Below, piece after piece: positions 16,647 to 24,131 of a stretch of 64,000 nucleotides of DNA. The position numbers were made by a program, and so were the translations under genes. The DNA comes from Streptomyces sp. NBC_01304 (GTDB lineage: Bacteria > Actinomycetota > Actinomycetes > Streptomycetales > Streptomycetaceae). Each line of letters starts with the position of its first letter. Position 1 is the stretch's first letter. Location: positions 3,968,001 to 4,032,000 of the forward strand of contig NZ_CP109055.1 of NCBI RefSeq assembly GCF_035975855.1, read 5' to 3'. The notes beneath the pieces were generated by a model. The model saw only the letters and a program-made list of their open reading frames with translations. It was not told the origin of the DNA and did no database searches.

Positions 16647-17651
16647 ATGATCGAGCTCGACGGCCTCACCAAGCGGTACGGCGAAAAGGTGGCAGTCAAC
16701 GACCTCACCTTCTCCGTCAGACCAGGCCTGGTCACGGGCTTCCTGGGGCCGAACGGCGCGGGCAAGTCGACCACGATGCGGATGATGCTCGGTCTCGACC
16801 GGCCCTCGGGCGGCGACGTCCTCATCGACGGTCGGCACTACGACCAGATCAAGCACCCGCTGAGGTACATCGGCGCACTGCTCGACGCCAAGGCGATGCA
16901 CGGCGGCCGCAGCGCCTTCAACCACCTGCTCTGCCTCGCCCAGTCCAACGGCATTCCGACCAGCCGGGTCCACGAGGTCCTGGAGACCGTGGGCCTGACC
17001 GCCGTCGCCAAGAAGAAGGCCAAGGGCTTCTCGCTCGGCATGGGCCAGCGGCTCGGCATCGCGGGCGCGCTGCTCGGCGATCCGCAGATCCTGATGTTCG
17101 ACGAGCCGGTCAACGGGCTCGACCCCGAGGGCATCCACTGGATCCGCAATCTGATGAAGGGCCTCGCCGCCCAGGGACGTACGGTCTTCGTCTCCTCGCA
17201 CCTGATGAGCGAGATGGCGCTGACGGCCGAGCACCTCGTCGTCATCGGCCAGGGCCGGCTGCTCGCCGACACCTCGATGGCCGACTTCATCAAGGACAAC
17301 TCACGCTCGTACGTGCGACTGCGCTCGCCCCAGCAGGAGCGGCTGCGCGACGTCCTGCACGAGGAGGGCGTGACGGTCGTCGAGGCCGGCAACGGAACCC
17401 TCGAAGTGGACGGCGCGGCCTCGGACCGGCTGGGCGAGATCGCCGCCGCGCACCAGCTCACCCTGCATGAGCTCAGCCCTCAGCAGGCCTCGCTCGAAGA
17501 CGCCTTCATGCAGCTCACCGCCGAGTCCGTGGAGTACCACGCACACGCGCAGACCGGGCCCCCGGACACCTCCGGCTGGGACTCGCCCCAGGGCGCACAG
17601 CCGGGGCAGCCCGGCTGGGGCGAGACGTGGTCGCAGAAGAAGGAGTCCTGA
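16647..17651 (+). CDS. ABC transporter ATP-binding protein (pair 1)
   Basis: A 334-residue ABC ATPase. I start it at ATG 16647 (MIELDGLTKRYGEKVAV), where the family begins. Walker A is GPNGAGKST, signature FSLGMGQRLGI, Walker B ILMFDEPVNGLDP, and H-loop VSSHLMSEM. Beyond the ATPase core (about 220) a C-terminal domain ends in a Pro/Gly/Gln-rich tail (GWDSPQGAQPGQPGWGETW). The permease starts 2 bp after its stop. Pair 1 and pair 2 (18602-20892) are clear tandem paralogs. The substrate is unknown; the family often exports peptides or drugs. Confidence 0.93.
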   Translation: MIELDGLTKRYGEKVAVNDLTFSVRPGLVTGFLGPNGAGKSTTMRMMLGLDRPSGGDVLIDGRHYDQIKHPLRYIGALLDAKAMHGGRSAFNHLLCLAQSNGIPTSRVHEVLETVGLTAVAKKKAKGFSLGMGQRLGIAGALLGDPQILMFDEPVNGLDPEGIHWIRNLMKGLAAQGRTVFVSSHLMSEMALTAEHLVVIGQGRLLADTSMADFIKDNSRSYVRLRSPQQERLRDVLHEEGVTVVEAGNGTLEVDGAASDRLGEIAAAHQLTLHELSPQQASLEDAFMQLTAESVEYHAHAQTGPPDTSGWDSPQGAQPGQPGWGETWSQKKES

Positions 17652-17653
17652 GC

Positions 17654-18424
17654 ATGTCCTCGACGCGGGTACTGAAGTCGGAGTGGACGAAGATCAAGTC
17701 GGTCAACTCGACCCTCTGGACGCTGAGCCTGGCCGCGATCGTGACGATCGGCCTCGGCATGCTGATCTCGCACTTCGCCAGCAGCGACTTCGACAATCTG
17801 GACGAGAAGGACCGGCTCGGCTTCGACGCGACCTCGATGAGCTTCGCCGGGATGGGTCTCGGTCAGCTCGCGATGATCGTGTTCGGGGTGCTGGTGGTCT
17901 CCAACGAGTACAGCACCGGGATGATCCGGACCTCGCTGGCCGCCGTTCCGCAGCGCGGGAAGTTCCTGTTCAGCAAGGTCGCGGTGGCGACCGCGCTGGC
18001 CTTCGTGGTCGCCATGATCACGGCGTTCATCTCGTTCTTCCTCGGCCAGTCCGTGATGGGCGTCCACAAGGTGTCGATCGGCGATCCGGGCGTGCTGCGC
18101 GCGGTGATCGGCGGCGGGCTCTACATGACGCTGATCGCGGTGTTCTCGATGGCGGTCGCCTCGCTGCTGCGCAGCCCCATGCTCTCGCTGGGCATCCTGA
18201 TGCCGCTGTTCTTCCTGGTGTCGCCGATCCTCGGCTCGGTCTCGGCCACCAAGAAGATCGCCCGCTATCTGCCCGACCAGGCCGGGCAGAAGGTGATGCA
18301 GGTGGTCGCGCCCATCGACGACAGCACGCCGTACGGGCCGTGGGGCGGGCTCGCCATCATGATCGCTTGGGTGGTCGTGGCGCTGGCCTGCGGTTATTGG
18401 CTGCTGAAGAAGCGGGACGCGTAG
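17654..18424 (+). CDS. ABC transporter permease (pair 1)
   Basis: A 256-residue ABC-2 type permease with about six membrane helices (for example LWTLSLAAIVTIGLGMLIS, MIVFGVLVVSNEYSTGM, ATALAFVVAMITAFISFFLG, MPLFFLVSPILGSV and IMIAWVVVALACGYWLL). ATG 17654, 2 bp after the ATPase stop, is preferred over an upstream in-frame codon inside the ATPase gene. The opening SEWTKIKSV is shared with the pair 2 permease, supporting duplication. EYSTGMIRTSL is a typical ABC-2 motif. Confidence 0.9.
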   Translation: MSSTRVLKSEWTKIKSVNSTLWTLSLAAIVTIGLGMLISHFASSDFDNLDEKDRLGFDATSMSFAGMGLGQLAMIVFGVLVVSNEYSTGMIRTSLAAVPQRGKFLFSKVAVATALAFVVAMITAFISFFLGQSVMGVHKVSIGDPGVLRAVIGGGLYMTLIAVFSMAVASLLRSPMLSLGILMPLFFLVSPILGSVSATKKIARYLPDQAGQKVMQVVAPIDDSTPYGPWGGLAIMIAWVVVALACGYWLLKKRDA

Positions 18425-18439
18425 CTCCTGAGCGCGCGG

Positions 18440-18484
18440 ATCCCGCTCGCCGTACGATCCGAATCCTGCTCGCCGTACGATCCG
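18440..18484. repeat. Tandem 22-bp direct repeat
   Basis: 18440-18461 and 18463-18484 are identical except for one base. Each copy contains CGCTCGCCGTACGATCCG or its one-base variant. The period is 23 bp. The repeat begins 16 bp after the pair 1 permease stop, in the 177-bp gap before the pair 2 ATPase. Function is unknown. Confidence 0.9.
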
Positions 18485-18601
18485 CCGAACCCGCACGGAA
18501 CCCTCACCGCACGGGAACCGTCAGCCTGTGGATATCCTCCTAACCCTTACGGGGGCGTTCGGAAGTGCCCCGACGTCCTGACCTGTCGATGGGTGCGGAG
18601 A

Positions 18602-19999
18602 ATGATCGAGGCAGTCGGCCTGACCAAGCGCTATGGCGCGAAGACGGCCGTGTACAACCTTTCCTTCCAGGTGCGGCCCGGTGCCGTCACCGGCTTCCTG
18701 GGCCCCAACGGCTCGGGCAAGTCGACGACGATGCGCATGATCCTCGGCCTGGACAACCCCACCTCGGGCCGTGTGACGATCGCGGGACACCCCTACCGTC
18801 AGCTGCCGAACGCGCCCCGGCACGTCGGCGCCCTCCTCGACGCCAAGGCGGTGCACGGCGGCCGGCACGCCCGCAACCACCTGCTGTGCCTCGCCCAGCT
18901 GTCCGGCATCCCGGCCCGCCGGGTCGACGAGGTGCTCGGCGTGGTCGGCCTGCAGGACGTCGCGAAGAAGCGCTCCAAGGGCTTCTCGCTCGGCATGGGC
19001 CAGCGCCTCGGCATCGCGGCCGCCCTGCTCGGCGACCCCCAGGTGCTGCTCTTCGACGAGCCGGTCAACGGCCTCGACCCCGAGGGCATCCTCTGGGTCC
19101 GCAATCTGATGAAGTCCCTGGCCGCGGAGGGACGTACCGTCTTCGTCTCCTCGCACCTGATGAGCGAAATGGCGCTCACCGCCGACCACTTGATCGTGAT
19201 CGGGCGCGGGCAGCTGCTCGCCGACATGAGCATCGGGAACTTCATCTCCGCCAACTCCGCGGACTTCGCGCGGGTACGCACCCCCGACACCGAGCCGCAG
19301 CAACGCGAGAAGCTGTCCGCCGCGCTCACCGAGGCCGGCGGCCATGTGCTGCCCGAGCAGGACGGGGGGCTGCGCGTCACCGGCCTCCCGCTGCCGCGCA
19401 TCAGCGACCTCGCGCACGAGGCGGACGTCCGGCTGTGGGAGCTCTCGCCGCACCAGGCCTCGCTCGAGGAGGCGTACATGCGGATGACGCAGGGCGCCGT
19501 GGACTACCGCTCCACCATCGACCAGAAGGCGGGCCTGCAGCAGCAGATGGCCATGCCTCCCGGCGGGATGCCGCCGCAGCTCGCCGCGCCCGGCCAGGGC
19601 CAGCCCGGGTGGTACGCGCCGCCGTCGCCGCAGCAGGGCGGGCAGCCGTTCGCCATGCCGCAGGAGGCGCCGTACGGTGCGCCGCAGGGCCAGCCGCCGG
19701 CTCAGCCGCAGCCGAACCCGTACGCGCAGGCGCCGGGGGTCCCTGAGGCGGGGGCCCCGCAGGCTCCGGGAACCCTGGCTCTGCAGCAGGTGCCGTCCGC
19801 CCCGCAGGCCCCGGCTTCCGCTCCGGGGACCCTGGCCCTGCAGCAGGTGCCCGCCGCTGCCGCACCGCAGGCCGCCCCGGCCCCGCCCGCGCCCGAGGCG
19901 CCGCCGCAGGCGCCCGTCGCATCGCCCGACCCGGCGCCCGCCGCCGACCTGACCAAGCCGGCCGCTGGGCCCACCGACAACGAGGACGCCGCCCGATGA
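18602..19999 (+). CDS. ABC transporter ATP-binding protein with long Pro/Gln-rich tail (pair 2)
   Basis: A 465-residue ABC ATPase from ATG 18602 (MIEAVGLTKRYGAKTAV). Its core matches pair 1: Walker A GPNGSGKST, FSLGMGQRLGI, LLFDEPVNGLDP and VSSHLMSEM. After about residue 305 it carries some 160 residues of Pro/Ala/Gln low complexity, including two near-identical GTLALQQVP units (about 390-420). Typical relatives end near residue 310. The ATG of the permease overlaps its stop (ATGA). The tail is likely disordered and cytosolic. Confidence 0.92.
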   Translation: MIEAVGLTKRYGAKTAVYNLSFQVRPGAVTGFLGPNGSGKSTTMRMILGLDNPTSGRVTIAGHPYRQLPNAPRHVGALLDAKAVHGGRHARNHLLCLAQLSGIPARRVDEVLGVVGLQDVAKKRSKGFSLGMGQRLGIAAALLGDPQVLLFDEPVNGLDPEGILWVRNLMKSLAAEGRTVFVSSHLMSEMALTADHLIVIGRGQLLADMSIGNFISANSADFARVRTPDTEPQQREKLSAALTEAGGHVLPEQDGGLRVTGLPLPRISDLAHEADVRLWELSPHQASLEEAYMRMTQGAVDYRSTIDQKAGLQQQMAMPPGGMPPQLAAPGQGQPGWYAPPSPQQGGQPFAMPQEAPYGAPQGQPPAQPQPNPYAQAPGVPEAGAPQAPGTLALQQVPSAPQAPASAPGTLALQQVPAAAAPQAAPAPPAPEAPPQAPVASPDPAPAADLTKPAAGPTDNEDAAR

Positions 20000-20892
20000 C
20001 CGCCCCCTCCTCCGCACCCCAGCCGCCGCAGCCGCAGGCCGCACCCGTCCCGCAGCAGGCGGCTCCGCAGGGCCCCTGGCAGGGCGCGCCCGGCGCGTAC
20101 ACCTCGCCGATCCCGGTCCGGCGTACGCATCTCGGGCATGCCCTCGCCTCCGAGTGGACGAAGATCAAGTCGGTCCGCTCGACGATGTGGACGCTCGGGG
20201 TCTTCCTGCTGCTCGTGGTCGGCATCGGCCTGCTCATCGCGGTGACCGTGTCCTCCGCCGACGGGTCCCTCGTGGGCACCCCGCTGCTGTCCCTGGGCTT
20301 CTTCGGCCTGCTCGTCGGCAGCATCTGCATCATCACGCTCGGCGTGCTGACCACGTCGTCCGAGTACGGCACCGGCATGATCCGGACGACCATGACCGCG
20401 TGCCCGTCCCGGGGCCGGGTGCTGATGGCGAAGGCGATCATCTTCTTCGCCGTGTCCTTCGTGATCACCCTGCTGTCCACCGGCCTCGTGGCCGTCGTAC
20501 AGCAGGCGGCCCTGTCGGACATGGGGGCGGCCGATCCCACCACCAGCGAGTGGCTGCGCGCGACCCTCGGTGTGAGCCTCTACATCGCGCTGCTCGGGCT
20601 GCTCGCCCTCTCCATCGGCGCGCTGCTGCGCCACTCCGCGGGCGGCATCACGATCATGATCGGCCTGCTGCTCGCCCCGCTGGTGCTCGCGCTCTTCATG
20701 TTCGCGGAGTCCATGAACGACTTCCGGGAGTTCCTGCTCGAGTACTCGATCCCCAACCAGCTCGGCGCCTTCTACGGCGGCACCCTGAGCGACTCGGGAC
20801 CGACCGGCTGGGACCCGCTGTGGATCATGCTGGGCCTCGCGGCCGCAGGCCTGGTCGGCGCCTTCGCCGTGCTGGAGTCGCGGGACGTGTGA
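19996..20892 (+). CDS. ABC transporter permease with Pro/Gln-rich N-terminus (pair 2)
   Basis: A 298-residue ABC-2 permease. The first 45 residues are Pro/Gln/Ala-rich (SSAPQPPQPQAAPVPQQAAP), echoing the tail of the partner ATPase. The membrane part begins with ASEWTKIKSVRSTMWTLGVF and has about six helices, ending in AAAGLVGAFAVLESRDV. It contains SSEYGTGMIRTTM, the ABC-2 motif seen in pair 1. It overlaps the ATPase gene by 4 bp. Substrate unknown. Confidence 0.9.
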   Translation: MTAPSSAPQPPQPQAAPVPQQAAPQGPWQGAPGAYTSPIPVRRTHLGHALASEWTKIKSVRSTMWTLGVFLLLVVGIGLLIAVTVSSADGSLVGTPLLSLGFFGLLVGSICIITLGVLTTSSEYGTGMIRTTMTACPSRGRVLMAKAIIFFAVSFVITLLSTGLVAVVQQAALSDMGAADPTTSEWLRATLGVSLYIALLGLLALSIGALLRHSAGGITIMIGLLLAPLVLALFMFAESMNDFREFLLEYSIPNQLGAFYGGTLSDSGPTGWDPLWIMLGLAAAGLVGAFAVLESRDV

Positions 20893-20896
20893 CCCC

Positions 20897-20974
20897 GACC
20901 GGGGTCAGAACCTCGGAACCTTGACCGGGGTCAGAACCCCGGCGCCTCGACCGGGGTCAGAACCTCGGCGCATT
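20897..20974. repeat. Three tandem 26-bp repeats over a gene 3' end
   Basis: 20897-20922, 20923-20948 and 20949-20974 are near-identical copies that each open with GACCGGGGTCAGAACC. The third copy contains the stop codon of the minus-strand gene ending at 20957. On the minus strand each copy reads as a short peptide end of the form P-R/G-F-stop. The period is not a multiple of three, so extra copies lie downstream of the stop. Confidence 0.92.
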
Positions 20975-21292
20975 ACGGGACCGCTGCACCCGCGAGGTGC
21001 GGCGGTCCCGTGCGTTCCAGCAGGCCTTGTGCCAGTGCCTGCGGTCGTCCACTCCCCCGCCGTGCTCCGGCCACGCCACGACATGCGCGACGCCGGACGG
21101 GATCTCCTGGTCGCAGCCGGGGCAACGGTACGTCTTGCCCGCCGCGCTCGCACCTGCGACATGGCGCACGCTGAAGTCCTCGCCCTGCCAGCTCTCCGAG
21201 CTCTGATGCCCGCCGTACCGGCCGCCGCCCTCCCCGTCCTCGCCACGGCCGGCCCCGCCGGGGCCCTTCGGACGGTTGCGACGCGGAGACAC
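20957..21292 (-). CDS. Small conserved zinc-ribbon-like protein (often labelled ATP/GTP-binding)
   Basis: A 111-residue protein. GTG 21292 (SPRRNRPKGPGG) is chosen because the Arg/Lys/Gly-rich start is typical of its Streptomyces relatives; a longer frame upstream shows no conserved look. After a disordered Gly-rich half comes YRCPGCDQEIPSGVAHVVAW and HWHKACWNARDR, giving Cys-x2-Cys, His and His-x3-Cys residues that could hold one zinc ion. I see no P-loop, so the database name ATP/GTP-binding looks unsupported. It is divergent from the LLM oxidoreductase gene. Confidence 0.8.
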   Translation of the reverse strand: MSPRRNRPKGPGGAGRGEDGEGGGRYGGHQSSESWQGEDFSVRHVAGASAAGKTYRCPGCDQEIPSGVAHVVAWPEHGGGVDDRRHWHKACWNARDRRTSRVQRSRNAPRF

Positions 21293-21578
21293 AGGACACC
21301 TCACGGGCTGTACGGGGACCAGGGGTACGTCCAGCCTACGCGGCCCGGACTGGGGTACACGCCTCCTACCAACCCCCACACACGCGCCGACGGCAACTGA
21401 TCGGACGCCGCCGCATACTTGCCGCGAAACAGCCGCGAACCTTGCGCATGCGGACGCCTTTCAGACTCCTGGTAGGACAATCGGCCAACCTTTATGCCAG
21501 CCGTGCCTTTGGCACGTGTCAGACGTTGTTGCCTGTAGGTGGGGAGCACCGCGTCGGCGCCAAGGAGGCAGGAGTGCG

Positions 21579-22607
21579 ATGCGCGTAGGGACGTTTGTAC
21601 TGGCCGCACAATTCCCGGGCCAGGGCCAGGGCGAGGCGCTGCACCGAGCGGTGCGCACCGCCGAGGTCGCCGAGGAGTCCGGGCTCGACTCGGTCTGGCT
21701 CGCCGAGCATCACTTCGTGCCGTACGGAGTCTGCCCGTCGGCGGTGACGCTCGCGGCCCTGCTGCTCGGGCGTACGCAGCGGATCCGGGTCGGCACCGCG
21801 GTGAGCGTGCTGCCGACCCAGCACCCGGTCGCCCTCGGCGAGCAGGCCGCGCTGCTCCATCTCACCAGCGGGGGACGCTTTTCCCTGGGTGTGGGGCGCG
21901 GTGGCCCCTGGGTCGACCTGGAGGTCTTCGGGCGCGGTCTCGAGGCGTACGAGAACGCCTTTCCCGAGTCGCTCGACCTGCTGCTCCGCTGGCTGAGCGA
22001 GCCGAGCGTCGCCGCAGAGGGGGAACGATTCAGCTTTCGCGAGGTCGCGGTCGTCCCCCGCCCCGCCGAGGACCTGTCCGGCGCCCCGGGCCCCGAGGTC
22101 GTCGTCGCCTGCACCTCCCCCGCGAGCGTGCGGCTCGCGGCCGAGCGCGGACTGCCGATGCTGCTCGGGATGCACGTCGGGGACCAGGAGAAGGCCGAGA
22201 TGGTCGCGCTGTGGCGGTCCAGTGCGCTGGCGGTGGGGCGTACGCCCGACGAAGTGGCCGCGGTGGCCCATGTGTCGGCCGGCGTCGTCCAGATCTCGGA
22301 CCGCCCGGCGGACGCTTGTGAGACGCTCCTGAAGGCGATGCCTGGTTGGCTGAAACAGGGCCTCGACGCCCATGTCACGGTCGACGGCCGGGCGCGGGCG
22401 ATGCGTGATCCGGTGACGTACACCGAACTCCTGACGAGGCTCCACCCGGTGGGGACACCGGAGTTGTGCGCCGACCGGCTCGCGGCGACCTCGGAGCGGA
22501 CGGGCATCACGCGGTTCGCGCTCCTGGTGGAGGGATCGGGGGATCTGGCGGCGACGGAGGAGAATGTGCGCCGGCTCGGCGCCGAAGTGCTGCCCCAACT
22601 GCGGTGA
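21579..22607 (+). CDS. LLM-class (luciferase-like) flavin oxidoreductase
   Basis: A 342-residue TIM-barrel protein of the bacterial luciferase/F420-dependent superfamily. ATG 21579 has AAGGAGG 11 bp upstream. Features are the opening MRVGTFVLAAQFPG, WLAEHHFVPYG (conserved Glu-His-His), RIRVGTAVSVLPTQHPVALG and GRFSLGVGRGGPW. Whether it uses FMNH2 or F420 cannot be told from the sequence. The 286-bp region before it is gene-free and shared with the divergent small protein. Confidence 0.87.
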   Translation: MRVGTFVLAAQFPGQGQGEALHRAVRTAEVAEESGLDSVWLAEHHFVPYGVCPSAVTLAALLLGRTQRIRVGTAVSVLPTQHPVALGEQAALLHLTSGGRFSLGVGRGGPWVDLEVFGRGLEAYENAFPESLDLLLRWLSEPSVAAEGERFSFREVAVVPRPAEDLSGAPGPEVVVACTSPASVRLAAERGLPMLLGMHVGDQEKAEMVALWRSSALAVGRTPDEVAAVAHVSAGVVQISDRPADACETLLKAMPGWLKQGLDAHVTVDGRARAMRDPVTYTELLTRLHPVGTPELCADRLAATSERTGITRFALLVEGSGDLAATEENVRRLGAEVLPQLR

Positions 22608-22683
22608 TCGCGGACTCATGACTGTCTACGGCGGGCTGCCGCCCCGAAAACACCTCCCGCGTACGGAGCGGCAGCAACAGGCC

Positions 22684-23076
22684 TCAGCAGTCCCTGAGTT
22701 CAGGCGACTGGTTCAGCAGCTGACCACGTATCGAAGTGAAACGGGACAGCCGCTCATCGGCCTCTGAGCCGAGCGGAAAGACCGCGACGCGGTGGCAGTT
22801 CTGGAATGCGAGGCGCACTCCGAAGTGCCGCTGCAGCGCACCGCGTATCGCGTCACTCGCAAGCGCACGCAGCAGCTGACCACGCGCCTGCTCGTTCGGC
22901 GGCGGCGTCTGGTTGTCGGCGAACTCGCCGCCGTCAACCTTCAGCTGGGCCACCAGAGAGCTGATCATCTCCCATGCGTAGGGCAGGGAGGTCCGGACGC
23001 AGTCGACGAAGGCAGCTTCGTCGACCTCGCCTCGCTCGGCCTGTTCCAACAGTGCCGGTGAGACGTCGAGCGACAT
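22684..23076 (-). CDS. SCO5389-family protein
   Basis: A 130-residue actinomycete-specific protein starting MSLDVSPALLEQAERGEVDE. It has no signal peptide or membrane segment. Conserved-looking blocks are FVDCVRTSLPYAWEMISSLV, RGQLLRALASDAIRGALQRH and GVRLAFQNCHRVAVFP. It is strictly next to nucS in Streptomyces, but I know no function. A 266-bp divergent promoter region separates it from nucS. Confidence 0.82.
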   Translation of the reverse strand: MSLDVSPALLEQAERGEVDEAAFVDCVRTSLPYAWEMISSLVAQLKVDGGEFADNQTPPPNEQARGQLLRALASDAIRGALQRHFGVRLAFQNCHRVAVFPLGSEADERLSRFTSIRGQLLNQSPELRDC

Positions 23077-23342
23077 GGGTTCTCCTCTCGCACCCCCGGG
23101 GAGCGGGGGTTGCCGGACGGGAAAGAGGTTCGCAACGCAGCGTGCACGCGCTGCGACCTCTTGCATCCACGGTAAGCAACGTGACCGGCCCGCACCAGGA
23201 GAATGCGCGCACAACCGGCCAATAACGAACGCACCTTTACAGGAACAAAGGGTGTGGCGCACAGGACCTCCGGCGTGGGGCGCGAGGGGCGCCGGGTGGG
23301 CGAATCGCGCCGAAGGGTGCGGGTCGAGTAGCGTTGCCGACC

Positions 23343-24014
23343 ATGCGTCTCGTCATTGCCCGTTGCTCCGTGGACTACGCGGGCCGGCTCACCGCCCATC
23401 TCCCGTCCGCCCCCCGCCTGATCTTGGTGAAGGCCGACGGCAGTGTGTCCATCCACGCGGACGACCGGGCCTACAAGCCCCTCAACTGGATGTCGCCGCC
23501 CTGCACGCTCAAGGAGGGCTCGGGCGACGAAGCCGACAAGTGGACCGTCGTGAACAAGGCGGGCGAGAAGCTCATCATCACGATGGAGGAGATCCTGCAC
23601 GACTCCTCGCACGAACTGGGCGTCGACCCGGGCCTCATCAAGGACGGCGTGGAAGCGCACCTCCAGGAGCTGCTCGCCGACCGGATCGAGACACTTGGCG
23701 AGGGCTACACCCTCATTCGCCGCGAGTACATGACGGCCATCGGCCCCGTCGACATCCTGTGCCGGGACGCGGACGGCGCGACCGTGGCCGTGGAGATCAA
23801 GCGGCGCGGCGAGATCGACGGCGTGGAGCAGCTCACCCGCTACCTCGAACTCCTCAACCGCGACCCGCACTTGGCACCCGTGAAGGGCATCTTCGCCGCC
23901 CAGGAAATCAAGCCCCAGGCACGCGTGCTCGCCACGGACCGGGGCATCGGCTGCGCGGTGCTCGACTATGACGCGCTGCGCGGCATCGAGGACGACAAGC
24001 TGCGGCTGTTCTGA
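23343..24014 (+). CDS. nucS: Mismatch-specific endonuclease NucS (EndoMS)
   Basis: A 223-residue nuclease. The N-terminal beta domain (1-110) binds DNA and dimerises ([36 protein letters not shown]). The C-terminal RecB-like domain carries the catalytic set: Glu-Arg region [16 protein letters not shown] (Asp) and [20 protein letters not shown] (Glu-x-Lys). NucS provides the non-canonical mismatch repair of actinobacteria that lack MutS/MutL, cutting both strands at G-T, G-G and T-T mismatches, usually with the beta clamp. ATG 23343 is preferred over one three codons upstream. Confidence 0.95.
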   Translation: MRLVIARCSVDYAGRLTAHLPSAPRLILVKADGSVSIHADDRAYKPLNWMSPPCTLKEGSGDEADKWTVVNKAGEKLIITMEEILHDSSHELGVDPGLIKDGVEAHLQELLADRIETLGEGYTLIRREYMTAIGPVDILCRDADGATVAVEIKRRGEIDGVEQLTRYLELLNRDPHLAPVKGIFAAQEIKPQARVLATDRGIGCAVLDYDALRGIEDDKLRLF

Positions 24015-24060
24015 TCCCGGCCAACCGGTTCAGCTTCTGATCCGACCCGACCCCTTCAGT
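24009..24060. repeat. Imperfect 26-bp duplication at the nucS 3' end
   Basis: 24009-24034 and 24035-24060 both begin TTCTGATCC and match at 19 of 26 positions by eye. Each copy contains a TGA; the first is the nucS stop. This is weaker than the repeats at 20897 and 26877 but has the same layout. Confidence 0.5.
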
Positions 24061-24131
24061 CGTACGTACGACACGACAGCGCCGCCCGGAGTGATCCGGG
24101 CGGCGCTGCCGTATGCCGGTGCTCGGCCGGG

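Noticed and set aside
20897-20974. Three 26-bp repeats as a mini CRISPR
   Set aside because: Copies are directly adjacent without unique spacers, and no cas gene is present.
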